A stretch of 64,000 nt of DNA from Costus lasius (taxonomy: Eukaryota > Streptophyta > Magnoliopsida > Zingiberales > Costaceae). The stretch is from positions 14,460,501 through 14,524,500 of the forward strand of contig CM050449.1 of the NCBI GenBank assembly GCA_027563935.2. Direction: 5' to 3'. Of this stretch, positions 50,801 through 62,800 are shown in pieces (positions within the stretch are counted from its first letter, which is position 1; every line of letters begins with the position of its first letter). Below the pieces are notes generated by a model. It was not told where the DNA came from. It ran no database searches and was given only the letters and a program-made list of their open reading frames with translations. The translations under genes were made by a program, and so were the position numbers.

Positions 50801-53800
50801 AAACATAATAGATTGCATATTTTTATAAGGAGATAGAAAAACCATTGTATAAAATACAGCTTGGATTGACAGATACAAAGTTCTTGCAACGAAACTGTGA
50901 AATTTTGGAGTTGAAGAAGGAAGAAAACCTATATTGAAGTCAGTAGGCAAGAACTGGCTCCAGTGTGAACAAGGTAGCAAAGCCTTTGTAATTCGAAATG
51001 AACTAATGCTTAAATTTATTAGCAAATCCAGAAAAAAAACATTTAAACCAAGTTTTATCACAATGTAAATGGATTGGAGTCTTGGACATGAAATTTTTCA
51101 GGAGGGTCAATAGTAAATGTGTTATTGAAATCATTGCGAAATTTGTTGGTTTTATAAAAAAAAAGGCCACGCAGGTACATCATGGGCTCAATTTAAATGA
51201 TTCCATGATATCCCTTGAATCATCTCTTTTATTCTACTCTAGATAGAACTTGGATAAAGCCTTAGTATCTTCAGTTTGATTGCTCCAATGGATCCCATTA
51301 GGACCATGATCTTCTCACTAAGATTTAACACTTGTTGGACAAGGTAGCTCCTCCAAACAGGTAGGTTTTAGTGAATCCATAAAAGATGCTCATGCACTAG
51401 TCGAATGGCATATCAAGTTCAGAAAATGGGTTCTTTTTCAAATAGCATAGTCAAATGCGACATTTGTCCAGGTGAAGTTACACTTCTGTCATCCAATATA
51501 TCAACTTTTGTTTTTAATGATATCTACATCTTTTTGAATAGTGGAATTCTTATGGTATTGGTATTGGGAGAGTAGCTAACTTGGTTTCAACTTTCAAGTT
51601 AGTGTATCTATTTTTTTAGACTAACAAATTAAAATTTCTCTTAAAGACATCATGGAATTAGTTTTTTAAGATAAATTTGTTGTCGAGATTGTACATATAT
51701 AATTTGTATACGCTGTGTAGCTTGGCGGTTTCAGGTTTGGTTACAAATACACCCATTTTGTAACTATACATATTGAACATAACCCTAATGAAACATTAAG
51801 CTTGAGTTTTGGTATCAAAGCAGCTACCGCCACCTCCTATCAAAGCAGCTATCGCCACCTCCTGCTGCTCCGCTCGTGTAATCTCTCCAGGTTCGGGCAT
51901 GTTTGACATAGTTGCTCTAGCTTGAGGAGTATTGCCGGGATTGTATGATATAATCTGTAATTCTGTATATACTGTGTAGCTTAGCGGGTTCAGGTTTAAT
52001 TATATACACACATTTTGTAATTGTACATACATAACCCTAATGAAACATTGAGCTTGAGTTTTGAGGCTCCAACAAAATTAAATGTGGTACGTGAAAATTT
52101 CTTTATAAGCCAATAAAGTTAATTTGCAGTATGCAAATTACAGGACCTCCCGCCCATGTGAGGGAATAACATCTTGATAAGTTCGTCCCCACTACTCGCC
52201 TGAAAGCAAGCTGGTTCTCAGAATTTGTTTGGATGGTGATATGGGAGGAGGAAGGAAAAGAATCGGTTGCTTCACCTAGAGAAGGATTGTATTTTACACA
52301 CACACACAGCATCATATACTGTAGTATAGCATATAATTAGTGGATGTTCACAATAATAAATTTATATTAGTTCATATATTTCATAATTGGCATAATCATG
52401 TGGCAGTGCAGATCAATACAAATGTAGATCAGTTGCACTCATAGCCATTTGATGAAGTTATTTGAGCAGGAATCCATATTAAATTTGTTTTAAATTTGAT
52501 CCATCTAACCAAATTACAACCACTCTTCTATAACAAAATTAAAAAAAAAATGCAAGATAAATTTTTAGTTTAGAAATTTAACAAATCATGTTTATTGTGA
52601 ATAAAAAACTACACGTACTTACTCGGATCCATTTTGTTTCTTAAAGTAGAGAATAATTGCCCAATTAAATGATAATGGCATATAGCTTAATAGCTTATAC
52701 TTGGTGAGGGTTGGCATATGACAATATTTTTATGTCGACGTTGAGTAAGACAACACAAATAAACTCCACCACAATTAAAATCTCCTTGTGGACTCTCAAA
52801 AAATTTTCTCTAGCAACTCTCCTTATGTCAAGGAGGTGTATTGAGTCACAACATTCTATGCTTATAAATATAGTCTCCAATTGAGACTTCTTAATGAACA
52901 TGGAACTCAACGCAGTAATGTATGCCCAATGTAAGATCTCACTGTCCATAAAGGTTGAATTAGAGAGATTGAATGATGGTTGTAGATGAAAAATCTCACC
53001 GATTTTTCATGTTGCACAAGAAATCTAGAATAAGTGGAAAGCAATCTACTTTAATCTGCTCATGACTCTCATGTAATATAATAAAGGACGATTTCCTTCA
53101 CCACCTCTTTCATGTGCCAACAAACAATACTAGGATGGAGCAACCATCATGGATCATCATTACAATGATTGAGTGTTTGGAACAATGTTCCAACTTCGAA
53201 TGCCTACAAAACTAGCTACTATAGTTGTTTAGACTTATCCATACTAGTGTATTGTGTGTCTCCACACATGGTATGCATGAGCCGTACCATGTCCTAGCTA
53301 GTATGCTTGAATCATCATGGTCAAACTAAAAACATGGTCAAAGCCTTATGCATGATTAGGCTAATACATATCATTTACTACAGGACAAGGTTTGTAAACC
53401 CGGTTTGGACTGAGATTCCGGTGCAAGCTTGAATCGATACATACCAACTAAAGCGTACCTAGGCAAGCAAAAGCTTTATCCACAGCAAGCAGCTTTATTC
53501 GCAAGTGAAGCTTCATCCCAAGTAGTTTTCACCTCTGCTCCATTCAAACATTGCTAATAAAAATTGACAACCGACTTCAGCAACATGACTCAACATGACA
53601 TTAAGCAAGTTTAAATTGAATGTAAATATGTCATGATCGGGTCAACCCATTTATGTCTAAAAACTGATTAGGTCAAGTTGAGTCATGAGAGAGTTGACCA
53701 ACATAACCCATTTATAATATGTATACGTTATATGTATTGATATTTATATCACTTGGTACAAATACTAAATTGTTGCAACAAAGGGAGAAGAGAGGGATGA

Positions 53801-56800
53801 AAAGGAGTGATATAAGGACTCAAGGAGTACCTCCTCCGGTGTTTTTATTCTGGCAATATAAGTTGATGATATTTAATTCACAAGAAATGATACAACGGAT
53901 ATATTTTGTCAAAAAACATCTGAAAGAAAATTATGTGAACAAGGACCTTGGAAAGCCTAAGATTGAAATTGGCTGTAGCTCTACTAGTTTATTAACATCT
54001 CAAAGGAAGCATGTTGGATTTATTTCAAGATTCAAGTTGATATTTATATCACTAGGCTCAAATCCAAAATGATGCAATTTCAGAGGGAAGAAATAGGGGA
54101 AGGACTCTGTTACGGACCCAATAGTAGTAGTGGATATATAATAAAGCGGATCCGGGTTAGTATGTTATACCCGACCCGCTAAGTAGGATAGAGTTATAAA
54201 TAAGGGTATATGGTTTAGTTTGGAATCATTGAGTGTTTTGGTATTCATCTATTAGGGAGTGCTTCGCACGATATCTCGCCGGTGACGGTTTGAGGGACGA
54301 TCCAATTTCTCGGATCGTATCAGTGGTCCGACCTACTGGATTCCACTAGGGTGATGGCCGGAGCTTTCTTTGAGCGAGAAGAGGCTTCATCCGATCGCAT
54401 ATCACGAAAAAAAAAATCCAGAGAGGAGGCGGGCGCGTCCTTCGGTTCGCGTGGTGGAGACTTTTGGCATCGCCTCAACGACGGGAGGCGGAATTCTAGA
54501 AGAGGGGCGTAAGTTCACTGCCGATTTCGTGCGAGGACTGGCGTGTGTCGTCGGTGAACATCTGCGGCAGACTGTCTCAGCGTGGCGCTTGTCTTCTCTT
54601 GAGCGGGTGTCTATGACCGTGGATTTCACGGACCATCGGCGGGGCTTGCTCTTGTGATCGAGCGGACGATCCAGAAAGCGGAAGCCTTCCGCCAATATCT
54701 CAAGCGTGAAGCACATCGGCGACAGGCTCGGCAGTGCGACAACCTTCGACGGGAGTTTCCCCCTCCGCCAGCGGCGGCATCGAGAGTGCTCGGCCTCACT
54801 CGAGAGAAGTGCAGAGGAGTCACGAGGCGGAGGCTGAAGCTCTGTGTGACGTGGAGGCGGGGAGACGCAGCTGTGGTGGAGGCGGCGGCTTCCTCTGCCA
54901 AAACCCTAGCCGCCGGCGACGGCCGGGCAGAAGGAGATAGAGCGCGTGAGAGCGCTCTTACGGTACTTACTATAGCTAGTTTTCTTTATTAAAAAAAAGA
55001 AGAAGAAGAAAGAAACAGGGAGATAAAAAAAAATCTTGTGAGGTGCTAGGGTTGATTCTTCTGCAGACATTGACTGTGGTTCCCTATGACATCTACTCGA
55101 TCTGAGACAAGATTAGAAGCATTAGAAAAAAGTATAGCCGAAATTCTGAAGAAGTGCAAAGAGGAGCATGCAACAAATGAGGAGAGATATCGGGCGGCAG
55201 AGGAAGATAGTAGAAAGTTAAGAGAAGATATGACTGACCTAAAGGAGATGTTTTCAACCTTTTTAAAAGGAAAAATGGCTGAAGGCATAGGTGATCCTCC
55301 GCAACACTCTAGGGAACGAGCACAAGTTATTCCACAGGAGGCTGGTAATAGGGAGAGAGATTGGCGGGATGAGCAAATTCATATGGTCGAAGATGATTTT
55401 TTGGCGACCAGGGAGGGCTTATCCAATAGCAACTAGTGGAGGTAATTGGCAGAGGAATCCCTTGGTGGGGGAAGCTACAGGACGTCATGAACCACGCCGT
55501 GAGACTTATATAAGGAATGATGGAGATGAATGCATGATTGATTCTATGGAGTGGGGCATACATAATAATGAAGAGAGAAGACTCATGTGTAGGAAAGTAG
55601 AATTGTCTGTGTTTGATAGGACAAATCCTTTGGGGTGGATTACAAGAGCTGAACAGTATTTTCTGGTGCAAGGAACTGCTAATCACCATCGAGTTCCTTT
55701 ATCATTTGTGAGTATGGAAGGTCCAGCTGTTCATTGGTTTAGTTGGGTGAGGAGAATGGAACCCAATCTTACATGGGATATTTTGAAGGAAGAGCTTATT
55801 GAATGGTTCAGTGAATCTAATGCAGCCAACCCTTTTGAGATGCTATCTTCCTTAGAGCAAGGGTCTAAATCAGTGGGTGAATATGTTGAGCTATTTGAAA
55901 GATTGGTGGCAAGAGTCCCAAGATTATCTGCTTCACAATATTTGGGCTACTTTCTTAGTGGATTGCATGACGAGATTAAGAGGTGGGTGCGCACTTTCAA
56001 CCCTCCCACAGTGAGGAAGACGATACAACTGACTAGGAATTTTGAAGGGGTTCTAACTGAAACGGAAAGCATTACTAGACAATCTGAAGGCACCGTAGGG
56101 GGAAGGACCACTATTTCATCCTGCACACAGCCGAAGACCACAAGGACAGAGTTGTATTATTCAGGAGGAGCTAGAACTAATATAGAACACAGGCCAGAGA
56201 GCACAATGTCATCCAAGGCCAATGTAGCTGAGGGCAGCCAATCTCAACTTCCAGTTAGCGAAAATACAACGAACGCAAGAGAAGAGCCAGATAACTAATA
56301 AAAACCAAGAAGGCCGATACCTCTCTTACCAAGATTTTAAGTCAAAACAAGAAAATGATTATGTTTTAGATGTGATTAGTCATACCATCCGATGCATCGT
56401 TGCGCGAACAAAGGCTTGAGACTCATGATCTTAGTAGAAGATGAGGAGAAGGACCTTGCTGATGTGAAACTAGAGGCAGAAGCTCAAGCGATTTGGTAAC
56501 CTGGTGGAGGCACAAGCTGAAGTTTTCTTAAATAAATTTTGAGCAGCCTTGAGGACAAGGCTTCTTTAGGGAGGGAGGATCTGCTACGGACCTAATAGTA
56601 GTAGTGGATATGTAATAAAGCGGATCCGGGTTAGTATGTTATACCCGGCCCGCTAAGTAGGATAGAGTTATAAATAAGGGTCTAGGGTTTAGTTTGGAAT
56701 CATTGAGTGTTTTGGTATTCATATATTAAGGCGTGCTTCGCACGATATCTTGCTGGTGACAGCTTGAGGGACGATCTGATTTCTCGGATCGTATTAGACT

Positions 56801-59800
56801 CGTACAAAGGAGTGATACAAGGAGAACCTCCGAGGTTTTTGTTCTAACACTAGTGATGATATTTTGCTCACATCAAGTGAAAGGGATAATATTTGGTCAA
56901 AAAGCTTCTAGAAGAAAGGTATGAGATCAAGATCTTTGGAGAGCCTCAATACTTTCTTGAAATTATCTGTAGCTGTGAATGATTATTTCCATAGCAAAGG
57001 AGATAGACATATCTTGGCCTTATTTGAGGAAAATGGTGTTCTTAGTTGCAAACTTGTGAATAACCCTCTATTACCCGGACACACTGAAGACAACTCTTAA
57101 GGGTCTGTATACCAGGAATGATTTTAGGAGGGAAGGGATGAATATTAGAAAAATCTGTTGTATATCCGGACGGACAGAGAAGGGAAAGTTGAAAGGATGA
57201 ACGAGGGAAAAATCCCTCGTTTTTGATCCGTCCAATTCGGGCGGACGAACCAAAAATCGCTCGCGCTGGCATATACCTCGAGGAGTAGCCGCCCTGCTTG
57301 CATCCTCTGCCGCCGCCCTCTGCCACTGATCTCGCCCTGCTCGCGTCCTCTGCCGCCGCCTTGGCACAGACCTCACGGAGCAGCCATTGGCAGAGACCTC
57401 GCGGAGCAGCTATCCTCGCCCAACGAGAGGGCAAAATCGTTGGACGCTGGACGCCGCTCTTTGCTGGACCTGCTGCTGCCGCTATCCTCGTCTAGCAAGA
57501 AGGCAAAATCGCTTGCGATGTTCTGGTCGGCATGAGCTGCTACCGCTCGCTGCTGGAGCTGCTGCAGCCACCGTCCTCGCCCAGCGAGCGAGCTCGTGGG
57601 CGCCGCCTGATGATCTAGTTTTTGACGACGATAGCAACCATAAAATAGGTGGCGAGCGCTAACGAGATGTAGAGGAAGCAGAAGAAGGGCTGGGGGTCTT
57701 TTTTCCGTGTGACACGGCCGTCATGTTATGGATTGTGTGAACGAAGACGATGGAGATGGCGGCAAGTAGCCATGTGATGAGGAGCACGGCCAACTTGGAG
57801 TCGTCGCCATAGAAGGCGTGGTAGAGTTGGGTGATGATGGCGCCGCTGTGGCCGACAAAGCCCTTGAGGAGGCCAAGCACCACGCCTCGGTTCTCTGGAA
57901 AGTTCTTGACGCGGGTGACGAGGGCACCAGTGTTGGCGAACGTCTGCGAATTGGTGCCCACGCAGATGTAGATGCACATGAGCCAGACATGAGGCGGAGT
58001 GGTGCGGCCAGTGATGGCGAGGTACGGTTCCAGCTTCAGGCCGACGTCCCCCATGGCCGTGCCGCTCACCGCTCACCGCTCACCGTTGCGGTTGCCGTCC
58101 TCGCCCAACGAGCGAGCTCGCGAACGTCACTCGCTCGCCACTCGACACTGGACGACCTCGCTCGGAAGGGATTTTCAGTCAAATCTGTGTCACGTGATGA
58201 AGATTTCAATCCTCTGAATTTTCCCATCCATCCTCCAATCCAATCCATCCTCTTTTCCCGTTCTCCCTAGTAAACAAGGCCTTACTGTTGCTCTTACTAT
58301 CGCTACCTAATGGGCAAAATGATTTATCTATCAGCAAGCCAGATATTTCTTATAAATTTGATGTTGTTAGCCAATTCATTTAGGATACCCTATGCAAATT
58401 CTTAGGCACATTTGAACGATCAATCAAGAAAAGGACTAGTTTATAGAAGACATGAACATCTTCGAATTGAGTCTTATACCAACATGAATTATGTAATTCA
58501 AATGACAAAGGATCTATCTCAGACATGAACATCTTTCGTAAGGGAAAAACTTGTGAACCAAAAGTGGACGATGCAATGTATGAATATTAGATCAAGCATT
58601 GAGGTTAACTACAATGCCATGACACAAACCACTTAGAAGATAATGTGCCTTTAAACATTTCTGGGAGACTTGCGCATTAGTGTCAACAAACCATATCCTA
58701 AGACGGCCAGGATGCTATTTATATTACAAGTAATCATATCTTCTATTGGAGATTTAAGCATATAGAAGTAGGATTGTCATTTATGAGATGTTATGATGTA
58801 GAAGAAGATTTGCACTACCTCTGAGAATCAACTAGGAGTTATTGAACATCTTGTTTTTAGTAGATTAGTACATTTTATACCTGAGTATAACTGATATATA
58901 TGCCCTTGGTTGGGGGCATATTAGAGTTCGTGTACATAACTACATAGTACATATACTTGTAATTTAGTCCCATATGGGCTAGGACATTGTCTCTTAATAG
59001 CGTATTGGTCCTTACTACATCACATTCTACATATTCTCAAGATTGATTCAGAATTTTCTTTCTCAACTTGTTAAAGCAAAAAGAATTATTATTTCAAACT
59101 ATATGAGTCAAGAAACAAAGGAAAGTTTTTAGCACAATGCTCGAGTGCCTGCCTATCCAACTGAATTATAAATCTAAATTCATAGGATAAAGTATATAAC
59201 AAGCAAATCTTATTTGAGAATATCACGCTAAACAGGTTCACGGTGTCTACAGTGACGGATAAAACAGGAGAATTGAGAAATAGATTAATAATTTAGGAAA
59301 AAGGCATAGTTAAAGAATCCATATAACACTAACCAAAGAAGAACTCAATTTCTTGCCACATTTCTTGTGCAGAACTATTCTGTATGTCAAGCTGCAAAAG
59401 ACGAATTCCATCAATCGTAATTATAAAGTTAAAGCAATGAAAGATCTTTCTATTTGTACAGTAGTTGAACATCAGTTTGAATTTTTTTTCATCAAAAAGA
59501 TCGAAAAGCTAAATAGCTTAAGAATGCTATAAAAGGAAATCCTAATGCCTAAAATATTCCGTCTGCATGGTAAAAAGAATTGCCAAATTATAACATTCTA
59601 GAAAGATAATTGCATGTATGAGACTATGATCACAACCATGCCAGAGCTGCCAACAAATAAATAGACAAATATTCTGTTAATTTGGATAGACTGCTTGATT
59701 CTGTAATGCCACAAAGATATAAATATAACTCCATGCCATGCAATGGCAATCTATGTCCATACTTTATTACATGCTTGGAGAGCCATGCTTCTCATCCTCA

Positions 59801-62800
59801 TATTAAAACTAAACTTTTAATCACTTTACAATCGAGCATCAGAAAAGTAGCAATCTGAGCACTAACTTGTCTAGGCTCAAGTTCCGAAGCCAAACCTAGG
59901 AATAGTAAAAGCTTCAAAGCATTGGAAGCCGATTCAGATGTAATTTGTGTAAAAGGGAAGTATGTAATAACTACACAAAAAAAACAGCATAACACATTAC
60001 AAGAGTGCAAGTTCCTAGCTGCAGCAAACAGATTAAAAAGAAGTGAGATTGCTACATCATGGTTCATACTTCATACAAGTTTAAATTAGCTACTATCAAG
60101 GCTTAAATGGTACCAACACTACCATCCAAAGGACCAAAACATTAGAATCGATAAACTATCCAAACTAAGATTCTTGCGAGCATGGTCTTCTAGGATGCAG
60201 ATAAGAAAATGTCTCGCTAACAATGCATCATGGTAAAGGAAGCTTTCACCTATTAACATTTAGTTTCAAGTTCTGTGAGGTTAGCATGGCAAATAGACAA
60301 AATTTCCACAGAGAGGGCTTTACAACAGCATTTACAACATACATAATCCGAAATTAATAAACCATTAAGTTAAATTGTATATGACAAGAATTAAAAGAAG
60401 TCATACCGTTGTCTCAATTATGACAGCAACAAGATTGAGTAAGAGTACGAAAGCAACAAGATATCCAAATATTGTGCTCCGAACAAAGGATTTAAACTTT
60501 TCGCATGGAGGTGATTTGTAAAATGCTGGATAGCTTTCAAACCATGATGGCTGCAAGAGGCAAAAGAAATTAGAGAATAACGTGCATCAAGATGCCCTAA
60601 TTCACAGGATCCCACTGAAAGATTGACCCACTACACTGAATGAAAACAAGACTTCGATAAAATGTAAAGGGTGACTCACTGCAGCTTCCTTTTGGAATCT
60701 TAATGCAATGGCATTGCAAAGGTCAGTGAACTCTTCCAAATTGATCTGAAGAAGTCAAAGCATCAAAGCATTTTGAGATGACGAATCTTGACAAAGTGCT
60801 AATATTATAATGCAAATATGCATAAAAAACTGTGAAGTAATTCCTAGAAGTTGTAATCAACAGAAGGATCCACTAAGCTGTTGATTAACTCTCAATCTCT
60901 TGTGGTATATGACGAGTCATACATCATCAAACCCTTCAAACTCACTGTGCACGTATGCTAACATTTCCGGATCATAGCTCTTCTTAGAAATAAAGGTACC
61001 AAAAGTATACATATACTATATTTGTAACAAGTAACAACAAAACATAAGATCACAATTAATCAACTGAAAAAGGTACCTTAAACATTGTATGATAAATTGA
61101 GAAATGCAGTTGATTGCAGCTATTCAGTACAATATTTTCATATAGTTATTGATGTAGATCAGCTTTACTGTCCATTGATGAACACATGGAATCAGCTTAG
61201 TTCGATTTCATCAAAATGAACCGAGCTACCAAATCTCTGTCTGCTGTCATACCATCTTCCTCCAATGCCTAAGTAAGCACAGAGATCAATAGAAGGTCAA
61301 TTGTAAATAAGTATGAATACTTTTAAAGGGGTGGGAGGTTAGGAACTTCAATCTAGAATACTCAGCGGTATAGGTATTCTTACTTTTGATCAAGGTATCT
61401 TGTTGGTATAGCTTTTGGTGAAAAGCTCAATCTTGGGTTTACACACCGGAGGATCTTAAAGGCCCAATAAATATATTATGAAGGATATTTTCCCTTTCTG
61501 TCCTCTATGTTATTGTTGCCTTTCCATGCTGTGGATGAAACTGCACGGGAGCCGGACCTTCTTCCTAATGCAACCACCAAGTTGGAGAGGAGGTGGTGGG
61601 CAAAATTCAATTGAAGTGGGGAGGAAAAAATTTTCTGGGCAGCGCCCTACACCAACACAAACTTAAGCACAATTTTTTTTTTCGTGGATGGACATATCCA
61701 CGATGATCTACACACTCTAAGTTATCCAATGGTACTAATATTATCGTGGATGGATATATCCACGATGAGAAAACGTGGATACAAGTATCATGGCAAACCC
61801 TATCTACGATACTTGTATCCACGTTTTCTCATCGTGGATACATCCATCCACAATAATATTGGTACCGTTGGATAGTTTAGAGTATATAGATCATCATGGA
61901 TATGTTCAGCCACGAAAAAATTTGGCCAAATTTGGCCACTGTTCTTAGGATTTCCCAGGCAGGCCCCCTGCCCAGGAAATTTTTCAGTGGGGGAGAGGAA
62001 AGCTACTAGCCCCTTTGTCTCTCTCATCTACTTTCTACTATAGAATACCACCAAACACTATTTTAAAAAACAATCTGTAGCAGGTGGTACGACTGGTTTG
62101 TACCAGTCCAAGCAAGACCGGTAGAAGAGAAGGAGAAGGAGGAAAAAAAAAGGAGAAAAAGAAAAAGGATGAAATTGCGAGTTTTGCTGTGAGAGGAGAA
62201 GGAGGAAGTGCGTGTGCCACCACAAGCTTGCATGGCGAGCAGAGGCAAACATGTGTGCAGTGAGCGGAAGCGGAGGTGGACGCATGCATAATGAGCGGAG
62301 GCGGATGCGCCTCCACTCGCGGTAAGCGATGGCGGTTCCGGAAACCAAACCAGGTAAGAGCAGTGGAGAAGACTTCTCCATGAATTGCTGCCAAACGAGG
62401 AAGGTGAGAAGGCTGGAGTTGTTTAAAGAGAAGGAAAATCACCCAGTTTCATACTATTAACCGCCTATCATCCTCTTATTCCTTGTGTTTTCCCTTCTCG
62501 TCAACAAGCTGGTCCGTGCTTGGCAGAATGGTTGGATTGCACCAATCCAAGCAGGGCCCCGTACATGAACCTGCAGCACAACAAAGCGGAAGAAGAAAAA
62601 AGAAAAAAGAGGAGGAGAAGGAGAAAGTTGCATGCAACGCTACTCGCGTGCACCGTGAGTAGAGGCAGAGGCAAGCACGGTGAGTGGAGGCGGACACAAA
62701 CGCTGCTACTTCTTATTCTTTTTCCCTCATTGTCACCAAATAAAGAAAAGGAAAGCCCCCAATTTCATACCATTAACTGCCTGTCATCCTCTTATTCCTT

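Larger units (their letters stand above)
54108..56796 (+). mobile_element. gag-only LTR retrotransposon (TR-GAG type), gypsy-derived
   Basis: Two 215-bp LTRs (54108-54322 and 56582-56796) are flanked by the perfect 5-bp duplication GACTC (54103-54107 and 56797-56801). Only a gag region lies inside, clearly related to gag of the 10.6-kb gypsy element. It is followed by a zinc-knuckle remnant (near 56363, with a stop inside) and then directly by the end sequence equivalent to LEDKAS plus polypurine tract. Everything from protease to chromodomain is missing. It also carries about 740 bp of extra GC-rich leader between primer site and gag. It therefore depended on another element for mobility. 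Confidence 0.9.

Noticed and set aside
57818..58270. 150-codon plus-strand ORF in the third Harbinger-like element
   Set aside because: It is antisense to the nodulin-like MFS fragment, which has the recognisable protein sequence.
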